A stretch of 64,000 nucleotides of DNA from Ananas comosus (Eukaryota > Streptophyta > Magnoliopsida > Poales > Bromeliaceae), in the NCBI RefSeq assembly GCF_001540865.1, contig NC_033627.1:4409788-4473787 (forward strand). The letters run 5' to 3'. The notes beneath the pieces were generated by a model. The model was not told where the DNA came from and ran no database searches. It saw nothing but the letters and a program-made list of their open reading frames with translations. Positions 23,345 to 35,099 of the stretch are shown one piece after another. Within the stretch, counting starts at the first letter, position 1. Each line of letters starts with the position of its first letter. The translations under genes were made by a program, and so were the position numbers.

Positions 23345-24580
23345 ATCATAAATAGATTAAGGCCTGTTTAGATGCACAGTAAAGAATCTTCACGAAATCT
23401 ATAAACTGTAATTTTGGTCCAAATGAAATAGAGAATTCTGTAACTTTAAAAAAATTTCACGGATTCAATTTTTAAACTGTTTGAATGCGCATTGTGCAAC
23501 TTCACGAGATTTCTCTAAATTTTAAAATTAAAAGTTAAAATTTCAAGTTTCAATGAAATTTAAAATTTGATATGGAAATGTGAAATTTTAAATTTTAAGT
23601 TTGAAAATTTGAAAATTTAAAATTTAAAATTTAAAATTTAAAAATCTAAATTTAATTTTAAAATTTTGAAATTTTAAAATTTAAAATAAGAATTTTTAAA
23701 TTTTAAAATTTAAATTTAGAATTTAAAAAATAAATTTAAAATTTAAAGTCCAAATTTGAAATTTGAACTATGAGATTTGAGATTTGAGATTTCAAATTTG
23801 AAATTTGAAATTTAAAATTTAAAATTTAAAACTTAAAAAGTTAAATTTAAAATTTAAAGTTGAATTTGAAATTTGAAATTTTAAAATTTAAAATTTAAAA
23901 TTTGAAATTAAAATGAAATTCGACATTTGAAATTTTAAAAATTTGAAATTTGACTTTTTATTATTTGTAAACTAAAATTTAAAATTTGATATTCGAAAAT
24001 TAAAATTTGAATTTATAAAATTAAAAAATTTAAAATTTAAAATTTGACATTTAAAATTTTAAATTATAAAATTTAATTTTTGATATTTCAAATTTAAAAT
24101 TCAATTTTTAAATTTGAAATTAAAAATTTGAATATAAATTAAATTGTAAAATTTAAAATTTAAAATCTATGTTGCAAGTTAAAATTTCATGTTGAAATTT
24201 AAAAGTTAGAGCTTGATGCATCTTTGCCCAAGAATGGTGAATTATAATTTTACTCAATTTTTTGATTAGAGTGGATTATAATTTTACTCTATTTTTTGGA
24301 GTATAGTTTAACTATACTCCAAAAATTATAGTATTTTTTTTTCTTCCAAACGCTTTATAGGATAAATTTTCTACCAGTTTAACATAGTTTAACTATGCTA
24401 CGTTTTTAAGTGTATCCAAACGTAGAGAACCTAAGTCATTTTCATTCTAGAGTGGAATGAAAATTAGAATCTGATTCTTAAAAAACAAATAATAACTGAT
24501 CTGGAATCAACGAATTTTATTCTGATTCTATAGATTAAACTTATAAATAAACCAAACAAGTCCTCAATATTACCACCTTG
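23345..24580. mobile_element. Putative non-autonomous element with an AAATTT lattice core
   Basis: GGCCTGTTTAGATGCAC on the left and CCAAACAAGTCC on the right are weakly inverted. The core (about 23520-24215) is a long quasi-palindromic lattice of AAATTT/AAATTTAAAATTT units with almost no G or C. Similar lattices lie in the UGT intron (54385-54715) and at 35690-35730. Boundaries are uncertain. Confidence 0.4.
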
Positions 24581-24937
24581 AATCCAAATAAAAGCTTAAG
24601 CTGCTAGGTAGAAATACTTTCTATATTATATATACATAGGATTTTTTTCTTTTTTTTTCTTTTTTTTTTTGGCTAATTTAATATGGAACTATATATTATT
24701 TTCAACACCTACGTACTCTTGACACGTGCTAGGCATTACTTGTGCAGGGCACGAACCCAATTGGACAAACTATATTAAACTGCCACTATATATTCTTGGA
24801 TTAATCCAATCTAAATGCTAAGCGCGACTAGCATATACCATATAAAAAATTTTATTTTATTTGCCAGAACCAATTATTATTATATAATATGAGCTATAGA
24901 TAATTATTAGAAATAATTGCCTATATACTTCTCAAAA

Positions 24938-25092
24938 CTTCAAGAATATCTCATTTATTCTTTTTTTTTTTTTTCAATATGCCCCTCATATGTTCCTCCA
25001 TTATTCTAAAATACTCCTACAGTTATCACTTGTTAAATTAACTTGGGTTAAACGTTAGTTAAATATCCATCACAGCTAAAAAATTAAAATGC
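24938..25092. repeat. Direct duplication, left copy (155 bp), ends at N
   Basis: CTTCAAGAATATCTC to TTAAAATGC is repeated without a visible difference at 25094-25248, including the 14-T tract. Confidence 0.93.
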
Positions 25093-25093
25093 N
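25093..25093. other. Single N at a duplication junction
   Basis: Lies exactly between the two 155-bp copies. Confidence 0.95.
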
Positions 25094-25248
25094 CTTCAAG
25101 AATATCTCATTTATTCTTTTTTTTTTTTTTCAATATGCCCCTCATATGTTCCTCCATTATTCTAAAATACTCCTACAGTTATCACTTGTTAAATTAACTT
25201 GGGTTAAACGTTAGTTAAATATCCATCACAGCTAAAAAATTAAAATGC
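25094..25248. repeat. Direct duplication, right copy (155 bp)
   Basis: Appears identical to 24938-25092, then continues with CACTTTTATC. Confidence 0.93.
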
Positions 25249-26161
25249 CACTTTTATCTTAACTTAAGAGCAAATAAGAAATATTGGTGATGCTAGAAAA
25301 ATATATTTGAAAAAAATCAAAAAGCAAAATACTTTTTGTGCCCCTAACTTAAGGGCAAATAAGAAAAGTCAGTGCTGATAAAAAGATATACTTAAAAGAA
25401 CAAAATAGTAATTTCATATAGATAACAAAGTTTATTAACAGATTTTAATTCTAAAAATATATTTAAAATAGGTTTGAATATAAAAAAAATATTTTTAATA
25501 TTAACCTTTTAAGATGGATAAATTAGAAAGTAAAAAATTTTTCAGAAACATATAAGCAATTGCCCCTAATTAATTATTATATATAGGGTTTCAGACTTCG
25601 ACACATTACATTCCAATCCGCTTTATTTGGTGGTGAGTTTTCGAGAGTTCATTTATTAACGGTCAGGATTCAAACTCTTGCTTGCATTTATTAATGGAGC
25701 CTATGAGCTAACTTGAAAAGAAAAAAGAAAAAAAAAAAAAAACCATAAAATTAATAGGAAAAAATCATTCATATTTCTTAACACATGAATGCCATGAAAC
25801 TCCAAACAAAGTGAACAACATATAATTCATTAGTGAAAGAAAAGCAATAACAGAGTGAACAGCGTATACTTCACTTAAACACAAACTTAATTAACCAGTA
25901 ATTAACCACACCAGAATTAAAAACTAACCCACCCTCTCCAAACCTAGCTAGCATCTAATAACGAAACAACCACCATACAACGCACCCAACTTCTCACAAT
26001 TAATTATTTCGCACAACCCATGCATAGAATAAAACAAAAACTAAACTAATTACGCTACGTACCCTAGTGTAACTCTACACGTAAAACTCGCATGCGTGCA
26101 TGAGCCATGCATGCATGTACGTACGTGCACACGTTACGTACTACGTATGTACGCACGTAAC

Positions 26162-26689
26162 TCAAGGGATAATCCCTCCGGCGCCGCCGCCGACGCCTCC
26201 TCCGGCGCCGCCGACTCCGCCGACTCCTCCGACACCGCCAACTCCGCCGACACCCCCGACGCCGCCAACTCCGCCGGCGGCGCCGCCAACACCCCCGACG
26301 CCCCCGCCGAGGCCTCCTACTCCCCCACCGACGCCGCCGAGGCCACCGACGCCGCCGCCGAGGCCGCCGAGGCCGCCGATTCCGCCGGCGCCACCGACCC
26401 CGCCGACGCCGCCGAGGAGTGGCAGCCCGGCGACCCCTCCGAAGGCGCCGATGCCGGCGGCGCCCCCGAGGAGCGGCAGCCCCCCGATGGTGCCGCCGCC
26501 GACGCCGACTCCCCCGCCGACGCCGCCGAACACGATGTTCTTCTCGTCGCCGAGCCCCGCCGCCGTGTCGGCGCCGTCCTTCTGGGCCCCGCCACTCGTG
26601 CTGACGTGGACGTGGCTAGGCACATTCCGGGCCCCAACATGGGCTACAACCACGGCCACCATTACAAAAACAATGCACCACCTCGCCAT
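26162..26689 (-). CDS. Secreted glycine-rich protein
   Basis: Single minus-strand frame of 175 codons. Residues 1-20 (MARWCIVFVMVAVVVAHVGA) form a hydrophobic signal peptide. Residues about 21-55 are non-repetitive (HVHVSTSGGAQKDGAD, then GDEKNIVFGG). From residue 55 to the end the chain is GGVGG/GGLGG/GGIGG repeats with GGLPLLGG interruptions, ending GGAGGIIP. Glycine-rich proteins of this kind are usually secreted to the cell wall or apoplast; no catalytic function is expected. A TATA box lies about 110 bp upstream, supporting this strand over the long frames on the other strand, which are shadows of the GC-rich repeat. The frame looks intact. Function beyond a structural wall role cannot be told. 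Confidence 0.8.
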   Translation of the reverse strand: MARWCIVFVMVAVVVAHVGARNVPSHVHVSTSGGAQKDGADTAAGLGDEKNIVFGGVGGGVGVGGGTIGGLPLLGGAAGIGAFGGVAGLPLLGGVGGVGGAGGIGGLGGLGGGVGGLGGVGGGVGGLGGGVGGVGGAAGGVGGVGGVGGVGGVGGVGGVGGAGGGVGGGAGGIIP

Positions 26690-26795
26690 GTTTCTCTCTC
26701 TCTCTCTCTCTCTCTAATTCTCACCTCTCTTTCCCTCTCTAAGATGTGGAGGGGACGATGTGTGCTTCTGAGAAAGGAAGGTGTGTGTGTTGTGG

Positions 26796-26805
26796 TTTAT
26801 ATATA
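26796..26805 (-). promoter_or_regulatory. TATA box of the glycine-rich protein gene
   Basis: TATATATAAA on the minus strand, about 107 bp upstream of the ATG, so transcription would start roughly 75 bp before the ATG. GA/CT-rich tracts (26697-26720 and 26808-26880) flank it, a common feature of plant core promoters. Confidence 0.6.
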
Positions 26806-27102
26806 GGAGAGAGAGAGGGAGAGAGAGAGGAGAGGGTGTCAGGGGACAGTTAGAGAGAGTAAATGCGAGGAGAGGGGGTGTAATAAAGTGGTAACACGTA
26901 AAATAGTGAGTCCTATATATATATATATATATGGTTGGAAACAAGGGCTTTTATTATGTCTACTAGGGCAAAAGAAAAGCGACGTGTCGATGTTACTCGT
27001 GGGTCCAACTTCTCAGTCTCTTTATCATTATGTTTGTGTTGGGACGCATCGACGTACGACACTGTGTTATCAAAAGATTAATACAAATCAACTTCGACTG
27101 TC

Positions 27103-29195
27103 ACTACAAAAAAAATCACGCTCCTTTTTGACAAATTTGCATAAAAAATTCATTAATTTTAAACTTTTGTAAAAATAGGATGCATTTTTTATTTTTTCAG
27201 ATTCAATCTGAATTTTCAGCAAACTAATCAAAATTTTCTTATTACTTTTTCTTTCTCCTTTTTTTTCTCGCGTCCATTTTTTTTTTCTCTCGTCGAAGAA
27301 AGCAACAGATGCAGAGGTGGAGGCAGAAACGGCTCGCCTCACCTCTAACCCTCATGCTCTCGCCCTCGCCCTCACCCTTGCCCTCGCCCGCGCACCCCCC
27401 ACCTTCCTCGCCTCCGATCCCACCGAGGCTGCACCGGGACTCTTCTTTTTTTTTCCCCTCTCCGACTCTCCTCCACCGTCTCCGACAACGATGTCTCTCT
27501 CGCCCTTCCTCGCCCATCTTGTCCTCTCTCTCTCCCTTTCCCTCTCCCTCTTCTGCCGCCTCCGACAACGACGCATTTTCGCCGACGCTAATACCGTGAA
27601 GGTCGCTATGGCGCTGCAGCCTCGGAGCGGGAGGTTCTTAGCGGCGGCGTCGCCGGCGCCGTGGCCGTTGGCAGAGAGGGGTGACAAAAAAAAATTATAG
27701 AAAAAGTAAGAAAAAAAATAAAGATAAAAATTTATAGAAAAAGAAGGATGAAGATGAAATTGCGCCGTTAAAATAAAATGGTACTGTTTTAAAAGAATAT
27801 TGCACTATTATGGACATATGTTGTACTACTTAAGATGTAAACTGCAGCTTTAAGATAAAAATTATACTTTTTAAACAAAAATTGTACTTTTTGGAGATAT
27901 TTATACTATTTCTCCTTTTATTGCACTCTTTCAGATGTAAACTGCATCCATTAAGATGAAAATTATACTCTTTAAACGACAGTTGCACGCGATCTTTGAG
28001 AGATATTTACACTATTTCTTCTTTTCTTGCACCCTTTGAGATATAAACTGCATCCCTTTAAGAAATATTTATACTGTTACTTCTCTTGTTGCACTATTTC
28101 TTCTCTTGTTACACTGTTTTTTCTCTTAAAGGGTGCCGTTTAATAGAAAAAATAGTAAAACAAGAGAAGAAATAGTGCAACAAGAGAAGAAACAGTGCAA
28201 CAAGAGAAGAAACAATATAAATATCTCTTAAATGGGTGCAGTTTATATTTCAAAGAGTGCAACAAGAGAAGAAACAGTGTAAATATCTCTCAAAGAGTAT
28301 AACTTTTGTTTAAAGAGTGTAATTTTCATCAAAATAGATGCAGTTTATATCTGAAAGAGTGTAATAAGAGAAGAAACAGTGTAAATATCTCCTAAAGAGT
28401 ATAATTTTCGTTTAAAGAGTATAGTTTTCATCTTAAAGCTGCAGTTTATATCTTAATAGTGCAACGTTCTTTTAAAACTGTGCAATTTTATTTTAACGGT
28501 GCAATTTAATCTTCATCTTTCTTTTTCTATAATTTTTTATCTTTATTTTTTTTTTCTTCCTTCTTCTATATTATTTTTTGTCACCCCTCTCTGCCAGCGC
28601 CGGTGACAACGCCACTAAGGACCCCCGTCCGAGGCTGCAGCGCCGTAGCGACCTCCACGGTGTCGGTGTTGGCGAAGATGCGTTGTCAGCGAAAATGCGT
28701 CGTCGTCGAAGGCGGCAGAGGAAGAGGAAGAGGGAGAGGACGAGAAGGGCGGGGAAGGGTGAGAGAGGCGTCGTCGTTTAAGACGATGGAGGAGAGTTGG
28801 AGAAGAAAAAGAAAAGGAGTTGCGGCGCGGCTTCGGCAGGGTCGAAGGTGAGGAAGGTGGAGGGTGCACGAGTAAGGGCGAAGGCGAGGGCGAGGGCGAG
28901 AGCATGAGGGTGAGAGGTGAGGCGAGCCGTTTCCGCTTCCGCCCCTGCCTTCGCTGCCTCTTCAGCGAGAGAAAAAAAAATGAACGAGAGAAAAAATAGA
29001 GGAGAGAGAAAAAGTAATAAGAGTATTTTGATCAGTTTGCTGAAAATTCGGTCCGAATCTGTAAAATCGAAAAAAGTGGCCCACTTTTGCAAAAACGCAA
29101 AACTAGTGAATTTTTTATGCAAATTGGCCCTCCTTTTTATTAAAGATAATTTTGTAAAGACGTTCCAAAAAGATTTCTCACGCGTCTCTACAATA
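27103..29195. mobile_element. Large foldback element, copy 1 (arms about 1 kb)
   Basis: The sequence is inverted about a centre near 28140. TTTGCATAAAAAATTCA near 27136 faces TGAATTTTTTATGCAAATT near 29107. TTTTCAGCAAACT near 27213 faces AGTTTGCTGAAAA near 29034. The GC-rich blocks 27300-27690 and 28580-28960 are complementary. The middle is a ladder of AACAAGAGAAGAAACAGTG units and their complement. The left terminus CACTACAAAAAAAATCAC is CACTA-like, but the right end does not match it well. Long frames in the GC-rich arms are Arg/Ser/Pro-rich low complexity and not convincing genes. A transcript would fold into a hairpin nearly 1 kb long. Confidence 0.75.
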
Positions 29196-29981
29196 CAACA
29201 AATATATATCAACCTTTTAAAAAATATTATCATATAAATTTTTTATTATATCAAACTAATTTACTAAATAATTAATTTATCTATTATTTTTTTTATTTTT
29301 TTTAAATCTTAATGCTTTAGAATGTCAGAATATTTATCGATGTGCCATAAGCGTCAGTGTACTAGGACGCTTTTAAATATAGTTAAATATATAATAATTT
29401 TTTAAAAATGTTAGTTTTTTTGGAGTGTATATAATGGATGAAAAGATCACAACGGTTGAAGATAAAGATCAAATTTATGACCTCATAGAGTATAAGTGTT
29501 TAAAATTAGCTTTAATATCATATTCTTTAAAGCACGGATTTATGTAATAAAAAATGACCAAAAATATATTTAACAAACATCTTACAATGTGTTTCTTTGA
29601 TTTATTTAAAAAATATTATAATATTTGATAAATGAAAAGTACGCACGATCAATTAAGAGCTTGTTTGGTTCATCCATTTTAGATATGGAATGGAAATCGG
29701 TTTGATCAAATCCGGTTAATTTTGTTTGGTTCGTATGAATCGGTTTAGAATTTCTATTCCGGACTAGAATAGGAATGACCCATTAGCCTTCAACTTGATT
29801 CCGGTTTTCTAGCCCGGATTGAGATTTTATTTCGGAAGCCCACTAAATTCTCGAAGCCCATGTGACTATCTCTTATAAAAAAAAAAAAAACCTATCATCT
29901 CTCAAAACCCTATCCCTAATCCACATCAATAAAAGTTTTTAAAAATAAATTTGATATTTTTTTTGGAAAACTTATTAGAGA

Positions 29982-30113
29982 ATAGTATTATATTTTTCAT
30001 AAATTTTAAATAATATAAATTTATATTTGAGAGTAAAATTAGTATTATAGTATTCTATAATTTTTTTAGTTTATACGAACCAAATAATGAAATGTGAATA
30101 ACTCATTCCAATT
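29982..30113. repeat. Direct duplication, left copy (132 bp), ends at N
   Basis: ATAGTATTATATTTTTCAT to TCATTCCAATT recurs at 30115-30246 with two visible substitutions. Confidence 0.9.
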
Positions 30114-30114
30114 N
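30114..30114. other. Single N at a duplication junction
   Basis: Lies between the two 132-bp copies. Confidence 0.95.
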
Positions 30115-30246
30115 ATAGTATTATATTTTTCATAAATTTTAAATAATATAAATTTATATTTGAGAGTAAAATTAGTATTATAGTATTCTATAATTTTTTT
30201 AGTTTATACGAACCAAATAATGAAATGCGAATAACTCATTCCGATT
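30115..30246. repeat. Direct duplication, right copy (132 bp)
   Basis: Matches 29982-30113, then continues ATTAATAAACC. Confidence 0.9.
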
Positions 30247-30943
30247 TATTAATAAACCAAGAAAAATTTTTATTTAACTTGAAGATTTAGAAGAAATAAA
30301 AACAAAAAATTTCCAATCAGCTTTCCTAACTGCATTCCACGAATCGATCTAAATGTCTAGCTGTGCAGGAATTTGCTGCAATCAACCATAAGAAAAGTCT
30401 TTCTGTGGAAACTCCGATTTTAGAGTTTTTCAAAAAACTTTGCCGTGAACCAATTTTCACTTCTTCTTATATTTTTATCATTTCATAATTAATTAGGATT
30501 TATTATGTATCAGTCAACTAGGCTAGAATACTTTTAAAAGTAAAACGATCAAGAAGTTTACTTCTGCATCATTTCCGGTGATAGAGCATTTAATTCGACG
30601 ATCGATGCAGTGAGACTTGATCTAGACTATTTAAATTTTGTAGGTTCTGAACTTCAAAGCTTTTCAACGTTATTCGCCTAGTCTTTAAATGATCTTAAAT
30701 TTGATTATTTTTAATAATTAATACAAGTTAAATTCGAGACTACTTGATCACTAGACAAAAAATATAGATAAAATTTAAAATCCAAGTTTTACAAAGTTAA
30801 AAAAATCTGAACGGTATTTAGCGATGCTGATCGTGGTAATTAACCCTATTTACTTATATAAATATTCTAACATTAAATTATTGTATACTACTTTTATTAA
30901 ATATAAATATTAAAATATTAATTCTCTGATTACTTTGAGTTTT

Positions 30944-30944
30944 N
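30944..30944. other. Single N at a duplication junction
   Basis: Lies between the two large copies; the left copy stops at GAGTTTT and the right begins AATAGTGAGTCC. Confidence 0.95.
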
Positions 30945-33900
30945 AATAGTGAGTCCTATATATATATATATATATGGTTGGAAACAAGGGCTTTTATTAT
31001 GTCTACTAGGGCAAAAGAAAAGCGACGTGTCGATGTTACTCGTGGGTCCAACTTCTCAGTCTCTTTATCATTATGTTTGTGTTGGGACGTATCGACGTAC
31101 GACACTGTTATCAAAAGATTAATACAAATCAACTTCGACTGACACTACAAAAAAAATCACACTCCTTTTTGGCAAATTTGTATAAAAAATTTATTAATTT
31201 TAGACTTTTGTAAAAATAGGACACATTTTTTATTTTTTCTGATTCAGTCCGAATTTTCAGCAAACTAATCAAATTTTCTTATTACTTTTTTTTTCTCCTT
31301 TTTTTTTTTTTTCTCTCGTTCATTTTTTTTTTCTCTCGTCGAAGAAAGCAACGGAGGCAGAGGTGGAGGTAGAAACGGCTCGCCTCATCTCTAACCGTCA
31401 TGCTCTCGCCCTCGCCCTTACCCTTGCCCTCGCCCGCGCACCCCCCACCTTCGTCGCCTCCGATCCGACCGAGGCCGCACCGGGACTCTTTTTTTCTTTT
31501 TTTTTTTTCCTCTCCGACTCTCCTCCACCGTCTCCGACAACGATGTCTATCTCGCCCTTCCTCGCCCATCTTGTCCTCTCTCTCTCCCTCTCCCTCTCTC
31601 TCCTCTGCCGCCTCCGACAACGACACATTTTCGCCGACGCTGACACTGTGAAGGTCGCTACTGCGCTGCAGCCTCGGAGCAGGAGGTTCTTAGCGGCGGC
31701 GTCGCCGGCGCCGTGGCCGTTGGCAGAGAGGGGTGACAAAAAAAAATTATAGAAAAAGTAAGAAAAAAAATAAAGATAAAAATTTATAGAAAAAGAAGGA
31801 TGAAGATGAAATTGCGCCGTTAAATAAAATGGTACTGTTTTAAAAGAATGTTGCACTATTATGGACATATGTTGTACTACTTAAGATGTAAACTGCAGCT
31901 TTAAGATAAAAATTATACTTTTTAAACAAAAATTGTACTTTTTGGAGATATTTATACTATTTCTCCTTATATTGCACTCTTTCAGATGTAAACTGCATCC
32001 ATTAAGATGAAAATTATACTCTTTAAACGAAAGTTGCACGCGATCTTTGAGAGATATTTACACTATTTCTCCTTTTCTTGCACCCTTTGAGATATAAACT
32101 GCATCCCTTTAAGAAATATTTATACTGTTATTTCTCTTGTTGCACTGTTTCTTCTCTTGTTGCACTATTTCTCCTCTTGTTACACTATTTCTTCTCTTAA
32201 AGGGTGCAGTTTAATAGAAAAAACAGTAAAACAAGAGAAGAAATAGTGCAACAAGAGAAAAAACAGTGCAACAAGAGAAAAAATAATATAAATATCTCTT
32301 AAATGGGTGCAGTTTACATCTCAAAGAGTGCAACAAGAGAAGAAACAGTGTAAATATCTCTCAAAGAGTGTAACTTTTGTTTAAAGAGTATAACTTTCAT
32401 CAAAATGGATGCAGTTTATATTTGAAAGAGTGTAATAAGAGGAGAAACAGTGTAAATATCTCCCAAAGAGTATAATTTTTATTTAAAGAGTATAATTTTC
32501 ATCTTAAAGCTGCAGTTTATATCTTAATAGTGTAACGTTCTTTTAAAACTGTGCAATTTTATTTTAACGGTGCAATTTAATCTTCATCTTTCTTTTTCTA
32601 TAATTTTTTATCTTTATTTTTTTTTCTTCATTCTTCTATATTATTTTTTGTCACCCCTCTCTGCCAGTGCCAGTGACAACGCCACTAAGGACCCCCGTCC
32701 GAGGCTGCAGCGCCGTAGCGACCTCCACGGTGTCGGTGTTGGCGAAGATGCGTTGTCAACGAAGATGCGTCGTCGTCGAAGGCGGCAGAGGAGGAGGAAG
32801 AGGGAGAGGACGAGAAGGGCGGGGAAGGGTGAGAGAGGCGTCGTCGTCTAAGACGATGGAGGAGAGTTAGAGAAGAAAAAAAAAAAAAAGGAGTTGCGGC
32901 GCGGCTTCGGCGGGGTCGAAGGCGAGGAAGGTGGAGGGTGCGCGGGCAAGGGCGAAGGCAAGGGCGAGGGCGAGAGCATGAGGGTGAGAGGCGAGGCGAG
33001 CCGTTTCCGCTTCCGCCCCTGCGTTCGCTGCCTCTTCGGTGAGAGAAAAAAAAATGAACAAAGAGAAAAAATAGAGGAGAGAGAAAGAGGAGAGAAAAAA
33101 AGTAATAAGAGTATTTTGATCAGTTTGCTGAAAATCCGGTCCGAATCTGTAATATCGAAAAAAGTGGCCCACTTTTACAAAAGCGCAAAACTAGTGGATT
33201 TTTTATGCAAATTGGCCCTCCTTTTTATTAAAGATAATTTTGTAAAGACGTTCCAAAAAGATTTCTCACGTGTCTCTACACTACAACAAATATATATCAA
33301 CCTTTTAAAAAATATTATCATATAAATTTTTTATTATATCAAACTACTTTACTAAATAATTAATTTATCTATTATTTTTATTATTTTTTTTAAATCTTAA
33401 TGCTTTAGAAAGTCAGAATATTTATCGATGTGCCATAAGCGTCAGTGTACTAGGACGCTTTTAAGTATAGTTAAATATATAATAATTTTTAAAAAATGTT
33501 AGTTTTTTTGGAGTGTATATAATGGATGAAAAGATCACAACTGTTGAAGATAAAGATCAAATTTATGATCTCATAGAGTGTAAGTGTTTAAAATTAGCTT
33601 TAATATCATATTCTTTAAAGCACGGATATATGTAATAAAAAATGACCAAAAATATATTTAACAAACATCTTACAATATGTTTCTTTGATTTATTTAAAAA
33701 ATATTATAATATTTGATAAATGAAAAGTACGCACGATCAATTAAAGGCTTGTTTGGTTCATCCATTTTAGATATGGAATGAGAATCAGTTTGATCAAATC
33801 TGATTAATTTTGTTTGGTTCGTATGAATCGGTTTAGGATTCCTATTCCGGACTAGAATGGGAATGGTCCATTAGCCTTCAACTTGATTCCGGTTTTCTAG

Positions 33901-34146
33901 TCCGGATTGAGATTTCATTCCGAAAACCCATTAAATTTGAGACTACTTGATTACTAGACAAAAAATATAGATAAAATTTAAAATCCAAGTTTTACAAAGT
34001 TAAAAAAATCTGAACGGTATTTAGCGATGCTGATCGTGGTAATTAACCCTATTTACTTATATAAATATTCTAACATTAAATTATTGTATACTACTTTTAT
34101 TAAATATAAATATTAAAATATTAATTCTCTGATTACTTTGAGTTTT
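30945..34146. repeat. Large direct duplication, right copy (about 3.2 kb)
   Basis: Second version of 26902-30943, differing by SNPs, short indels and the ~885-bp absence near 33935. It runs on after GAGTTTT into TCAGAGGATC. Confidence 0.92.
31144..33290. mobile_element. Large foldback element, copy 2
   Basis: Same inverted structure as 27103-29195, with the centre near 32200. It begins CACTACAAAAAAAATCAC; the right flank here reads CACTACAACAAAT. Arms and internal AACAAGAGAAGAAACAGTG ladder are conserved with scattered differences. Probably the allele of copy 1. Confidence 0.75.
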
Positions 34147-34408
34147 TCAGAGGATCAATTACAAACAGCAAGGAAAGCGACACTTTTATTAGTTCTCAAA
34201 TTCTAACCCTACTAATTAAGATACTATATTATTATTAATAATTCACTAATATTTATCCAACTAAATTAAATTATTATATAAATAATTCGGAAAATTGGGA
34301 TTAGAAATTTCATAAACTAAAGTTTGGGGACAAAGCATCATTGCGCACCAAAGTATACAATTTACTATTTTTAAAAATAATAATTAATTTTAAATTTTTT
34401 TAATATTG

Positions 34409-34446
34409 TAATAATAATAATAATAATTATTATTATTATTATTATT
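34409..34446. repeat. (AAT)n(ATT)n palindromic microsatellite
   Basis: AAT repeats pass directly into ATT repeats, making a self-complementary tract. Confidence 0.85.
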
Positions 34447-35095
34447 TTATCAGTAAATGCTGGGCCAGCTGGTGCGCACACAGCGGAATTGAAGGACGCA
34501 GCAAATGCAGTCGGGTACACGTGGCAGCCCTACCACGTGGCAATCCATCATCATGTTACGCTCCTGTGTCGTTCTGTTCTGGTATAAATGCGCAGAGACC
34601 CCCTCAACTATAGTATTTTCTACAATAGCCTTTAAAATAAAAATATATATATATTTTGCGTAGCCTCGACGTTTTTTCAAATTAAATTTTCTATTTTGGT
34701 TGAAAGAAAAAAATTTGCATTTATTTGATTCGATAGAAAAAATAAATAAAAAATTTAGAACCGCTTGAGTTTTCTTTTTTGCCGAAAAACTGCAAAACAT
34801 GAAAACTTTTAATTTTTTTTTTCTCAAACTTTTAGAGGAAATTATTTTTACAACTAAGTCAATAAATTTATGAAACCACTAATTAATTTTGTAATATTCA
34901 TAAATTTTTAGACTGAAATAATTTAACTTCAAAAGTTAAATTGTACAGCGATTTTCAATAAAACAAGAAAGATGAGGGCCTTTTCAAAATTTTCATATAG
35001 TTGAGGGGGTTAAAAGAGGGGAAAACTTCGAGGAGCTCGATCAGTTGCCCTCTCCTAAGTGGCTGAGTCGTTCCCCGCCAAAAACAATTAATGAG
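34447..35095. other. Intergenic DNA, no gene supported
   Basis: Contains GGTATAAATGCG near 34580 and a few short frames, but no recognisable protein. AT-rich from 34640. Confidence 0.4.
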
Positions 35096-35099
35096 GAGA

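Larger units (their letters stand above)
24909..25566. mobile_element. MITE-like element related to 19508-20016
   Basis: The left end AATAATTGCCTATATACTT and the right end CATATAAGCAATTGCCCC are inverted. Internal segments (AATTAACTTGGGTTAAACG, CTTATTTGCCCTTAAG in complement) match the 19.5-kb elements. An internal 155-bp duplication around N 25093 is probably an assembly artefact. Confidence 0.6.
26902..30943. repeat. Large direct duplication, left copy (about 4.0 kb), ends at N
   Basis: AATAGTGAGTCC through TACTTTGAGTTTT is repeated at 30945-34146 at high similarity. The left copy contains about 885 bp (29850-30734) absent from the right copy; TAAATT at both edges marks the indel. The right copy has about 44 bp extra elsewhere. 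The left copy ends exactly at N 30944. Confidence 0.92.

Noticed and set aside
26096..26806. Long plus-strand frames (205-236 codons, Pro/Thr- or Ala/Asp-rich) over the glycine-rich gene
   Set aside because: They are complements of the GGX repeats. The minus-strand frame has a signal peptide and a TATA box; these have neither.
27242..33325. Many Arg/Ser/Pro-rich frames of 67-156 codons in the foldback copies
   Set aside because: They arise from CT/GA-rich low-complexity DNA, occur in several frames and both arms, and have no domain or start context.
34450..34827. 125-codon minus-strand frame, Lys/Phe-rich at its N-terminus
   Set aside because: It crosses AT-rich low complexity, and composition changes mid-way without a splice signal.
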